Shown here: positions 55,558 to 64,000 of the stretch, in pieces
Numbering within the stretch: position 1 is the first letter of the stretch
Layout of the letters: each line of letters starts with the position of its first letter
Source of the DNA: Hydrogenophaga sp.
GTDB taxonomy: Bacteria; Pseudomonadota; Gammaproteobacteria; Burkholderiales; Burkholderiaceae_C
Length of the DNA stretch: 64,000 nt
Assembly (NCBI GenBank): GCA_018333605.1
Contig: JAGXSV010000082.1
Location: 23,691 to 87,690 of the forward strand
Direction: 5' to 3'
The notes under the pieces: model-generated
Database searches by the model: none
The model's input: the letters and a program-made list of their open reading frames with translations, nothing else
Told to the model about the DNA's origin: nothing
Position numbers and translations under genes: made by a program

Positions 55558-56360
55558 GACAGCAGCTCCACGTTGATGCGGTTGCCATTGTTGTCGCGCC
55601 CCACCAGCCGCAGATGGCCCACGCCCTGGGGCGGCATTTCAAACGTGATGACGGGGTTTTCAGACACCGGCTCGTGCAGGCCCAGCCTCCACCAGGCTTG
55701 CCCGGTCGCGTCTTGCAACTCCAGATGCTCCAGGTGAAACGCTGGGATACCCGCCACCAGACCGGTGTCCATCGGGTGCATCACCCGCAGCCGCAAGCGC
55801 CTGCTGCCTTCGAGCACGTTGTTGAAGAAACGCGCCTGCACCTGGTTGAGTGTCTGGCTCCAGCTGCCGTCGGCCCGGGTAGCCCCGGGCACCGTGCAAC
55901 CGCCACCGGCGGCCTGCACCCAGGTGCCGCCCACATGCCACTGGCCATCGGCGGTTTGCACCAGGGCGCGCACCGGCGAAGCCTGCTCCAGCCGCAGCCT
56001 GAACGCCAGCACCGGCAGGGACCGCATTGGCGCGAAGTCCAGCACCTCGCGCACGGGGTTGCGATCGGCCACCACGAGCATGCGCCGAATGCCGCCAGCG
56101 CTGCCCGCCAGTGCCCGGGCATCGACCTGGATCGGAACATTCATGGCATCGTCGGCAAAGGCCGGCCCCTTGACCACCACCTGGTCCGAAAAGCGCATCG
56201 ACGCCTCGCCCAGGAAATGCCGCCGCAAGCCGGGCCATTGCATCGACCCCAGCGGATCACCGCCTGTGTGGTCCTCGGCCGCTCGCAGGCCCCGGGACGA
56301 CAGCAGGCCCGCGCCCAGTCCCCAGCCGAGTAACTGGCGCCGTTGCACAAGCTTGATCAT
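55554..56360 (-). CDS. SoxYZ-like carrier protein linked to quinoproteins
   Basis: 268 residues, a fusion of SoxY-like (residues 40-160) and SoxZ-like (about 170-268) domains. It has a signal peptide (RRQLLGWGLGAGLL, possible twin-arginine). SoxY carries sulfur on a Cys near its C-terminus; here the SoxY part ends in a single Cys in GGGCTVPG, matching the GGC motif. Found next to quinoprotein dehydrogenases in several proteobacteria. Its cargo is not established. Ribosome site ACAGGAGACAAAACC. Confidence 0.82.
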   Translation of the reverse strand: MIKLVQRRQLLGWGLGAGLLSSRGLRAAEDHTGGDPLGSMQWPGLRRHFLGEASMRFSDQVVVKGPAFADDAMNVPIQVDARALAGSAGGIRRMLVVADRNPVREVLDFAPMRSLPVLAFRLRLEQASPVRALVQTADGQWHVGGTWVQAAGGGCTVPGATRADGSWSQTLNQVQARFFNNVLEGSRRLRLRVMHPMDTGLVAGIPAFHLEHLELQDATGQAWWRLGLHEPVSENPVITFEMPPQGVGHLRLVGRDNNGNRINVELLS

Positions 56361-56384
56361 GGTTTTGTCTCCTGTCGTTGGGAA

Positions 56385-57203
56385 TCAGGCTGCGCCGCGC
56401 TGGCGGATCCAGCCGCGCTGCGGGTCATAGCCCCAGAGTGCCAGCACAAAAAACACGGTGGTGCAGCCCAGCATCACCGCCCAGGTCAGCGTGTTCACCT
56501 GACCGTGCAACGCAAACCGGATCGCTTCCACCCCATGGCTGAACGGGTTGATCTGCGCCGCCCCATGCAACCACCAGGCACCCGACTCTTCGAGTTTCCA
56601 CAAAGGGTACAGCGCCGGGCTGATAAAGAACATGGGGAAGATCACGAAGTTCATGGTGCCGGCAAAATTTTCGAGCTGACGCACATAGACCGACAGCACC
56701 AGCCCCAACGCAGCCAACATGGCCGCACAGCAAGCCATGGTCAGCAGCACCAAGGGCAAATTCCACGGCAGCACGTCCACACCGAAAAGCCAGGCGATGA
56801 ACAAAAACACCGCCATTTGCAGCAGCGACAGGAAGGTACCCGCCAGCAACTTGAACGCCAACAACCAGCCCCGTGGCAACGGTGCGGTCAGCAGCAGGCG
56901 CATCACCCCCATCTCCCGGTCGTAGACCATCGAGAGCGAGCTCTGCATGCCGTTGAACAGGGCGATCATGCCCAGCAACCCCGGCAGCATGTATTCCTTG
57001 TATTCAATGTACGTTTCATAGGGCGGCTGTACGGCCACCCCGAACACGTTGTGGAACCCTGCCGCAAACACCACAAACCACAGCAAGGGCCTCACCAACG
57101 CCGAGCCCAGCCGTGAGGGCTGGCGCAAAAAGCGGGACACCTCGCGCCCGACCACGGCGCGCAGGGCTCGCAACAGGTGAAGTCCTATGGTCGGTTTTTG
57201 CAT
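56385..57203 (-). CDS. pedC: ABC transporter permease of the PQQ-associated system (PedC-like)
   Basis: 272 residues, six transmembrane helices, ABC-2 type permease. Segment MLPGLLGMIALFNGMQSSLSMVYDREMGVMRLLLTAPLPRG is the family pattern. It overlaps the binding-protein gene by 19 bases, so the two are made together. The ATPase gene is on the other strand at 60665. Function in alcohol oxidation is known only by association. Confidence 0.82.
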   Translation of the reverse strand: MQKPTIGLHLLRALRAVVGREVSRFLRQPSRLGSALVRPLLWFVVFAAGFHNVFGVAVQPPYETYIEYKEYMLPGLLGMIALFNGMQSSLSMVYDREMGVMRLLLTAPLPRGWLLAFKLLAGTFLSLLQMAVFLFIAWLFGVDVLPWNLPLVLLTMACCAAMLAALGLVLSVYVRQLENFAGTMNFVIFPMFFISPALYPLWKLEESGAWWLHGAAQINPFSHGVEAIRFALHGQVNTLTWAVMLGCTTVFFVLALWGYDPQRGWIRQRGAA

Positions 57204-58384
57204 GCGCTCTCCGCGCGGTCCACACCCAGCGTGTCCAGGGTTTCGGTGGGGTGCAGCACACCGTCCATCGGTGCCATGGCAAGAACGCCATCGCCATGGG
57301 TCAGAAACACGGGCTGGCGCAACTGCCCATCCCACGGCCGGAAGCTCAAAGCCTTGCCCTTGAAGCCGTCCAGCGTGACCGACCCGCTTCGCAAGGCCTG
57401 CAGCTGCGCCGCCACCCCACCTTTGGGCTGGGCCAGCACCGCAGCGGCAATGGCACGGCCGGCCATCCAGGCGGCCCAGTCGTGCCCGTGCATCGCACGC
57501 TGCGTCTGACGCAAGAAACGCCGGGTGAGCTGGGGCGCGCCATACCGCTCCCACTGCGGGTGCCAGGCCAAAGGCACCAGCCCGGCGGCACCGGCCACGG
57601 GCCGCGGCCACTGCGTGGCGTAAGGCACGGTGCGCGCAAACTCGCCGTCGCTGTCCACCACCACCACCACCTCATGCTGCCGGTCCCCGGTCAGCAGGCG
57701 CAGGTTGCCCAGGTCCTTCTCGCGCGGATCGCCGCTGATCTTGAACGGCCGCTCTTGCACGATCTGGACACCAAAGCGCTTGGCTGAACGCCGGAAGGCC
57801 TCCAGTTGCACGGCGTCTTCTTCCAGCGGCCCGTGCAGCACCAGCACCTTGGTCCAGCGGCGCGAAGCCAGGTACTGCGTCGTGGCATCACCGGTCATGG
57901 CGCGGCTGGGGTAGGTGTGCAGCAGGTGGGGTTGGCAGTCTGCGCCGCGCAGGGTGTCGGCGTCCTGCGAAGCGTTGAACACCAGCGCACCGCCCAGCGC
58001 TTTCGGCGCCTGGGCGGCCAGTTCGCGCAGCAGCGGCACGGGCAGATCGGCCACCACGTGCTTGACCTTGGCCGCCTTCATCTGATCCAGCAGCCTTGCG
58101 ATGCCTTGCGCTCCGTCCAGCTTGAACTCTTTGACATCCAGCGCCAAATTCTGGGTCCCCAGCTCGTAGGCCGAGTCTGACGCGCCAAGGCGCACGCCCT
58201 CGATGGCTGGCGATGTGGGATGCCCCGGATAAGCTCGCTCGGCCCGGCGTGGGGCGTGGCGGGGGTCGCGCTCCAGCGACACCACCGCTACCGGCGCTTG
58301 CGTAGTCGCCCACACCTGCACCGCCGGCCAGATGCTGGCCAACGAAAGGCTGGCCGACAGCACCCAACGGCGCCCGGCCCTCAT
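57185..58384 (-). CDS. Periplasmic binding protein of the PQQ-associated ABC system
   Basis: 399 residues, type I periplasmic binding fold with an N-terminal signal (MRAGRRWVLSASLSLASIWPAVQVWA). RVLVLHGPLEEDAVQLEAFRRSAKRFG-type strands and the ending segment are as in the branched-chain-type binding proteins found only with PQQ dehydrogenases. ATGA overlap with the propeller gene upstream. Confidence 0.8.
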   Translation of the reverse strand: MRAGRRWVLSASLSLASIWPAVQVWATTQAPVAVVSLERDPRHAPRRAERAYPGHPTSPAIEGVRLGASDSAYELGTQNLALDVKEFKLDGAQGIARLLDQMKAAKVKHVVADLPVPLLRELAAQAPKALGGALVFNASQDADTLRGADCQPHLLHTYPSRAMTGDATTQYLASRRWTKVLVLHGPLEEDAVQLEAFRRSAKRFGVQIVQERPFKISGDPREKDLGNLRLLTGDRQHEVVVVVDSDGEFARTVPYATQWPRPVAGAAGLVPLAWHPQWERYGAPQLTRRFLRQTQRAMHGHDWAAWMAGRAIAAAVLAQPKGGVAAQLQALRSGSVTLDGFKGKALSFRPWDGQLRQPVFLTHGDGVLAMAPMDGVLHPTETLDTLGVDRAESACKNRP

Positions 58385-59382
58385 CGGCTCACCAGCACCG
58401 AGTGCGGCACGCGACCCACAGAGACCGTGCGCACGGGCTTGGCCTTGGTGCCCGATACATCGACAAGCGTCATGTCATCGGACAAGCCGTTGGCCACATA
58501 CAGGGTCTTGCCGTCCGGGCTGAGGTCCAGCCCCCAGGCGCGCTGACCCGCCAGCACCATCTGCTTGACTTGCCGCGTCGCCACGTCGACCTCGGCCACA
58601 TGGTTGGCGCGGCCCAGGGCCACCCACATGCTCTTGCCATCCAGGCTGGAGACCAGGCCCACCGGCATCACGTCGGCATCGCGGAAACCCTTCACCTTGA
58701 ACACCACCGTGTGCTTGACCGTGTGGCTGGCCAAGTCGATGACGCTCACCGAGTTGCTCAGCTCGTCACTCACCCACAGCTCGCTGCCGTTGGCCGCCGG
58801 CATGAAGCGGCGAGGCCGCTTGCCGACCTTGATGTCCTTGACCACCTTGCGGCTTTTCAGGTCGATGAGGTGCACCACGTTCGCCACCTCGGACGTGACA
58901 TAGGCGTACTTGTTGTCCTTCGTGACATAGATGCCCTCCGGCTCGCCGCCGGTGGCCACCGTGAACAGCTCCTTGCCGGTGGCCATGTCGTAGGCCGCCA
59001 TCACGTTGGAGTCCTCGATGGATACGTAAACAGTGCTCTGGTCGCTGTTGAAATCGAAGATTTCAGGGCTCTCGCCCAGCTCCATGGTGCGCACCATCTT
59101 CTGCGTGGCCATGTCGATCACACCCAACTCGTTGCTGTTGCCGCAACACACGTACATGGTTTTTTTGTCCAGGCTCAACACCATGTGGCGAGGCCGTTCA
59201 CAGGTGTCGATGGCACCCAAACGGTCGCCCTTGGCGTTGAACATGTAGATTTTTTTGTCCTTCTCGCTGGACACGTACACCGTGCTGCCCGGCTGCGCCT
59301 GGACACCCAGGGCAAGACCAGCCAGCAGCACCGAGGCCAACAAGCGGCCAACAGACGGTGCAGCGCGTTTCGGAAAGTTCAT
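58381..59382 (-). CDS. YVTN-type beta-propeller of the PQQ-associated system
   Basis: 333 residues with a signal peptide (RLLASVLLAGLALGVQA). Repeats such as STVYVSSEKDKKIYMFNAKG, ATGKELFTVATGGEPEGIYVTKDNKYAYVTS and GKTLYVANGLSDDMTLVDVSG form a seven-bladed propeller. It may bind PQQ or a quinoprotein rather than act as an enzyme. First gene of the operon; the start at 59382 has CAGGAGACACACA upstream and a sigma-54 promoter 73 bases beyond. Confidence 0.85.
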   Translation of the reverse strand: MNFPKRAAPSVGRLLASVLLAGLALGVQAQPGSTVYVSSEKDKKIYMFNAKGDRLGAIDTCERPRHMVLSLDKKTMYVCCGNSNELGVIDMATQKMVRTMELGESPEIFDFNSDQSTVYVSIEDSNVMAAYDMATGKELFTVATGGEPEGIYVTKDNKYAYVTSEVANVVHLIDLKSRKVVKDIKVGKRPRRFMPAANGSELWVSDELSNSVSVIDLASHTVKHTVVFKVKGFRDADVMPVGLVSSLDGKSMWVALGRANHVAEVDVATRQVKQMVLAGQRAWGLDLSPDGKTLYVANGLSDDMTLVDVSGTKAKPVRTVSVGRVPHSVLVSR

Positions 59383-59454
59383 TGTGTGTCTCCTGAGGTT
59401 CGATCGATGACGTTGCTCACCACCCGTGCATCTGGGCAGGCGTGAGCATTGACA

Positions 59455-59469
59455 GCAAATTCGGTGCCA
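59455..59469 (-). promoter_or_regulatory. Sigma-54 promoter of the propeller/ABC/SoxYZ operon
   Basis: Minus-strand TGGCACCGAATTTGC: perfect TGGCAC and TTGC with five bases between. A weaker plus-strand match (GGGAACGCTTCTTGCA, 59477-59492) faces the Bug-type gene. Confidence 0.82.
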
Positions 59470-59654
59470 CCTCGATGGGAACGCTTCTTGCAGGTTTTTC
59501 CATGCAAACACGGGCTTTACCCGCCCTGCCCGTCCTCAAACCCGGCCTGATCCACAGGCTTTCGGCGCCCGGTGGCCGCTGGACCCTTTTCTGAATCAGT
59601 ATGCAACACCGCGAACGCGCCGCACCGCTCCGAAATGACACAGGGGAAACCCGC

Positions 59655-60629
59655 ATGTCTCGCCGCGTTGTGCTGGCGGGAGGGCTGCTCGCTGCGCTGC
59701 AGATGCCTGCGGCACACGCTCGCACGCACGCCTGGCCCGAACGACCGCTGCAACTGATCGTGCCCTGGCCGGCGGGTGGCGCCACCGACATGACCCTGCG
59801 CGTTCTGTGTGAAGAGGCTCAGCCCCTGCTGGGCCAACCCATCGTGGTCATCAACCGGCCAGGCTCGGCCGGCACCTTGGTCGCGCAGATGCTCAAGATG
59901 GCCCCACCCGACGGCTACACCATCGGCCAGGTGCCCATCACCGTGTACCGCCATGCGCTCATGAACCACGTGCCCTGGAACCCCCTGACCGACCTCAGCC
60001 CCATCGTGCAGGTGTCGGGCGTCACCTTTGGCGTGCTGGTGCCCGACGGCAGCCCCTGGAAAAGCCTGAACGATCTGGTGGCCTGGGCACAGCAGCACCC
60101 TGGCGAATTGATTCTGGGCTCCACCGGCATTGGCACCACGGCCCACCTGGCCATGGAAGAAATTTTGCTGCAGCACCAGGTGCGTTATGTGCACGTGCCC
60201 TACAAAGGCACCGCCGACCAGATGCTCGCCGTGGCCGCCGGGCAACTCATGGCCGGGGTCAACTCCACCGGGTTTGCGCCCTGGGTGGAGCGCGGCCAGA
60301 TTCGCCTGCTGGCCACCTTCAGCGCCCAGCGCAGCCCGCACTGGCCCGCTGTGCCCACCTTCCGTGAGCTCGGGTACGAACACGCGGTGTACACATCGCC
60401 CTGGGGCCTGGCCACACCCCACGGCACGCCCGAGGCGGTGGTGCAACGGCTGCACGACGCGTTTCGCCAGGCCATGTTCAGCGACCGGCACCAGCAGGCG
60501 CTGGCACGCTACGATCAGCAACTGGACTACCTGAACACGGGCGACTACCGCCAGGCCGTGCAAGCCACGGTGGAGCGCGAGCGGCGCCTGCTCAAACGCA
60601 TGAACCTGCTGGCCAAGCCCATCAGCTGA
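59655..60629 (+). CDS. Bug-type (TctC) tripartite tricarboxylate binding protein
   Basis: 324 residues. The signal peptide (RRVVLAGGLLAALQMPAAHA) precedes a Bug fold: PERPLQLIVPWPAGGATDMTLRVL, NRPGSAGTLVAQML and YKGTADQMLAVAAGQL. These bind carboxylated compounds; the transporter's TctAB membrane parts are not in this window. Start at 59655 because AGGGGA lies upstream. It sits between the propeller operon and the ABC ATPase, with 35 bases to the latter. Confidence 0.87.
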   Translation: MSRRVVLAGGLLAALQMPAAHARTHAWPERPLQLIVPWPAGGATDMTLRVLCEEAQPLLGQPIVVINRPGSAGTLVAQMLKMAPPDGYTIGQVPITVYRHALMNHVPWNPLTDLSPIVQVSGVTFGVLVPDGSPWKSLNDLVAWAQQHPGELILGSTGIGTTAHLAMEEILLQHQVRYVHVPYKGTADQMLAVAAGQLMAGVNSTGFAPWVERGQIRLLATFSAQRSPHWPAVPTFRELGYEHAVYTSPWGLATPHGTPEAVVQRLHDAFRQAMFSDRHQQALARYDQQLDYLNTGDYRQAVQATVERERRLLKRMNLLAKPIS

Positions 60630-60664
60630 CCGCTGCCCACACCGAACCCACAAGCTTGAAACCC

Positions 60665-61405
60665 ATGACGGAACACCTTCTGCTGAGCGCCCAGGGCCTG
60701 CACAAAGCCTATGCCGGCAAGCCCGCACTCAAGGGGGTCAGCGTGGCACTGCACCCGGGCGAGATGCTGGCCCTGCTGGGCCCCAACGGCGCGGGCAAGT
60801 CCACGCTGCTGCAACTGCTCACCGGCCTCTTCAGCCCCGACCAGGGCAGCATCACCGTGATGGGCCACGACATGCACCGCCAGCCCAGCCGCGCACTGGC
60901 TTCGCTGGGTGTGGTGTTTCAGCAGAGCGCGCTCGACATGGACCTGAGCGTGGTGGCCAACCTGCTGTTTCACACCGACCTGCACGGCATGCCGCGCGCC
61001 ATGGCACGCCAGCGCATTGCCGCCGGGCTGGATGACATGGGCCTGGGCGACCAGGCTGGCGCGGTGGTGCGCAGCCTTTCAGGCGGCACGCGGCGCAAAG
61101 TCGAGCTGGTGCGCGCCTTGCTGCACCAGCCGCAGGTGCTGCTGATGGACGAAGCCACCGTGGGCCTGGACCCGGCCTCGCGCCAGCACCTGCTGGACAC
61201 CGTGCGTGGCCTGTGCAAAACCCGCGGCATGGCGGTGCTGTGGGCCACCCACCTGATTGAAGAAGCCAAGGTGGCCGACCGCCTGCTGCTGCTGCACCAG
61301 GGCTCGGTGCGTTTTGACGGCAGCATCGACGCTTTCATGCAGGCCGCACAGAGCGAAGACTTCCAGGCCGAGGTGCTGCGGCAGCTGGAAAAAACCACGC
61401 TTTGA
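60665..61405 (+). CDS. ABC transporter ATP-binding protein of the PQQ-associated system
   Basis: 246 residues. Walker A GPNGAGKST, Q-loop FQQSALDMDL, signature LSGGTRRKVEL, Walker B VLLMDEATVGLDP and His in WATHLIEE. Matches the ATPase of the PQQ-linked ABC system whose permease and binding protein are on the opposite strand. No strong ribosome site: the Met at 60665 and a TTG three codons earlier are equally possible. Confidence 0.85.
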   Translation: MTEHLLLSAQGLHKAYAGKPALKGVSVALHPGEMLALLGPNGAGKSTLLQLLTGLFSPDQGSITVMGHDMHRQPSRALASLGVVFQQSALDMDLSVVANLLFHTDLHGMPRAMARQRIAAGLDDMGLGDQAGAVVRSLSGGTRRKVELVRALLHQPQVLLMDEATVGLDPASRQHLLDTVRGLCKTRGMAVLWATHLIEEAKVADRLLLLHQGSVRFDGSIDAFMQAAQSEDFQAEVLRQLEKTTL

Positions 61406-61411
61406 TCCGGC

Positions 61412-61798
61412 TCAGAGGCTGGCCTTTGCGGCGGCTTCCTCGGCATCCAGCTCGGCCATCTCGGCCTCACTGAACACACGCGAGCGCGTGTGAAACGCCT
61501 TGCCCTCCGGCCCCTCCAGCGAAAAGGTGCCGCCGTGGCCTTCGATCACATCGATGATGAGCTGCGTGTGGCGCCAGTACTGGTACTGCGCCTTGCCGAT
61601 GTAGAACGCGCAGCCACCGATATGGCCCAGGTACACGTCGCCTGCACCCATGGTGATCTCGCCGGGCAGGTAGCAGTTGGCCGCGCTGTTGTCGCAGCAG
61701 CCACCGCTCTGGTGAAACATCAGCTCAGGGCCGTGCTTGGTCTTGAGGAACGCGATGAGTTCGACCGCGGCCGGGGTGGCAATGACTTTTTCAACCAT
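61412..61798 (-). CDS. DUF779-family protein paired with aldehyde dehydrogenase
   Basis: 128 residues. A Cys/His cluster HQSGGCCDNSAANCY, and another Cys in GHIGGCAFYIG, suggest a metal site or redox function. The family is found beside AldB/ExaC-type aldehyde dehydrogenases; function unknown. Start at 61798 with AAGGAGACCGTC. It is transcribed after exaC, with a 156-base gap that holds a REP-like element. Confidence 0.85.
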   Translation of the reverse strand: MVEKVIATPAAVELIAFLKTKHGPELMFHQSGGCCDNSAANCYLPGEITMGAGDVYLGHIGGCAFYIGKAQYQYWRHTQLIIDVIEGHGGTFSLEGPEGKAFHTRSRVFSEAEMAELDAEEAAAKASL

Positions 61799-61885
61799 GA
61801 CGGTCTCCTTGTTCTTCAACGGAAAACGCCAGAACGAAAATTCCGTTCCGGCGCGCAATGTCTCAACCCAGAACGCAGCGGCACC

Positions 61886-61950
61886 GGCTCTGCCGGGCCG
61901 CCAGCGTTGCCCCCTTGAGGGGGTGACGCGCCGCAGGCGCGGCGCGTGGG
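61886..61950. repeat. REP-like element, copy C
   Basis: Core CCCCCTTGAGGGGG (61910-61923) followed by TGACGCGCCGCAGGCGCGG. The preceding GGCTCTGCCGGGCCGCC resembles the sequence before copy A. It lies between exaC and the DUF779 gene and may act as a processing or stability hairpin. Confidence 0.6.
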
Positions 61951-61954
61951 TGAA

Positions 61955-63475
<1,521 letters not shown>

Positions 63476-63876
63476 GTGTGTCTTCCTCTGAAAATGGGTG
63501 TGGAACTTGAATAGGCCTTGACGGCAACAACACATGCTCAAGTTCCATGCCACGCCAGAAACACCGTCATGGCTGCATTTTTTGCTCTTTATTTTGATGG
63601 TTTCCGGGGCAATGTGTCACACAGCACGACACCTGTGCCACAGGCTGTTCAAGTCTGGTACGGAAGTCGATTGCATAGGTGCATCCCGCGTTGAACGGCC
63701 CACATCAGCCGGCCAGCGCAACCACCAAGGCCGCAGCAGGTGCATGCACTGCCGCTGCATCACCCGAGTCACGTGGCCGCCGCGCGATGTGAGCCTAGTG
63801 TAGTGTTTGATTCTTGGTGGAACTTATATTACGAGTGCATTTCCAATGCTCTACTACGAGCAAATGGAGAGAGCCA
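63476..63876. other. Regulatory interval before exaC, ending near the IS630 start
   Basis: About 400 bases without a supported gene. A perfect 10-base inverted repeat (TGGAACTTGA 63501-63510, TCAAGTTCCA 63538-63547) lies 26-72 bases above the exaC start. TGTGTCACACA (63613-63623) and CCTGTGCCACAGG (63632-63644) are two further short dyads. From about 63797 the sequence becomes AT-rich and probably belongs to the left end of the insertion sequence. Confidence 0.6.
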
Positions 63877-64000
63877 GTGCGAGTTGCCCCCGAGATTGTG
63901 TTGACCGACGAAGAGCGAGCCGAGTTGACCCGGCTGGCTCGCTCCAAGCTCACCAGCGTGAGACTGGTGCAGCGTGCACGCATCGTGCTGCTGGCCGCTG
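63877..64000 (+). CDS. IS630-family transposase, N-terminal fragment
   Basis: About 41 residues before the window ends: [17 protein letters not shown] then [21 protein letters not shown]. This is the usual N-terminus of IS630-type transposases, with the start of the HTH. The start is GTG with GGAGAG upstream. The element's left inverted repeat is probably within 63797-63860, but I cannot define its exact end; the right end lies beyond the window. Confidence 0.82.
   Translation, partial: MRVAPEIVLTDEERAELTRLARSKLTSVRLVQRARIVLLAA

Noticed and set aside
59477..59492. Plus-strand sigma-54 promoter for the Bug-type gene
   Set aside because: Spacing is correct but the -24 half is GGGAAC; kept only as a remark, not as a feature.

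Overview
The window is a high-GC stretch of a betaproteobacterial chromosome, most likely Comamonadaceae (Hydrogenophaga/Acidovorax-like). This rests on the gene order gyrA-serC-pheA-tyrA-aroA/cmk-rpsA-ihfB-lapA-lapB, the fused aroA-cmk gene, an OmpA-like protein with an Ala-Pro linker, a sigma-70 with a long Lys/Ala-rich N-terminus, and short CCCCC-loop-GGGGG repeat elements typical of that family. The assignment is from recognition of sequence and order only; no search was run.

Region 1 (1-22.2 kb) is core genome: a LEA14-like protein cut by the window edge, a gamma-glutamyltransferase lipoprotein, an acyl-CoA synthetase, dnaG-rpoD, an OmpA-family protein, gyrA, serC and the aromatic amino-acid genes pheA, tyrA and aroA-cmk, then rpsA, ihfB and lapAB. 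Region 2 (22.4-30.5 kb) holds a DctPQM TRAP transporter, a MarR-like regulator and 5-oxoprolinase pxpBCA, then rdgC, crcB and an OsmC-like gene. Region 3 (30.5-37.0 kb) has a Tat-exported sulfide:quinone oxidoreductase-like gene behind an FNR-type box, and a convergent operon for a tungsten aldehyde oxidoreductase of the Aromatoleum AorABC type, with a MoaD-like protein and a small unknown protein.

Region 4 (37.2-63.5 kb) is the most interesting part. It is an almost complete module for PQQ-dependent alcohol oxidation. It holds pqqABCDE, a quinoprotein alcohol dehydrogenase with the extra Asp that marks lanthanide dependence, cytochrome c550 PedF, another small cytochrome c, a periplasmic binding protein, two SoxH-like metallohydrolases, a SoxYZ-like carrier, the PQQ-associated ABC system (propeller, binding protein, permease, ATPase), an ExaC-type aldehyde dehydrogenase with its DUF779 partner, and two AcoR-family regulators. 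I found six -24/-12 (sigma-54) promoter matches in this region. They lie before pedF, the AAA+ regulator, pqqA, the alcohol dehydrogenase, the propeller/ABC operon and the small AAA-less regulator. This suggests one sigma-54 regulon driven by the regulator at 40243-42423.

Inferred workflow: a primary alcohol is oxidised in the periplasm by the quinoprotein, with electrons passing to PedF. The aldehyde is then oxidised either by the NAD-dependent ExaC enzyme or by the tungsten enzyme, whose partner AorC can pass electrons to NAD. Newer-looking elements include an ExbB/ExbD (MotA/MotB-like) proton-channel pair plus a membrane protein and a lipoprotein fused onto the pqq operon; three poorly characterised genes downstream of the alcohol dehydrogenase; and strong terminator-like hairpins inside the aor operon and after pqqA that could set subunit ratios. 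The window ends in the first codons of an IS630-type transposase. No tRNA, rRNA or CRISPR array was seen.
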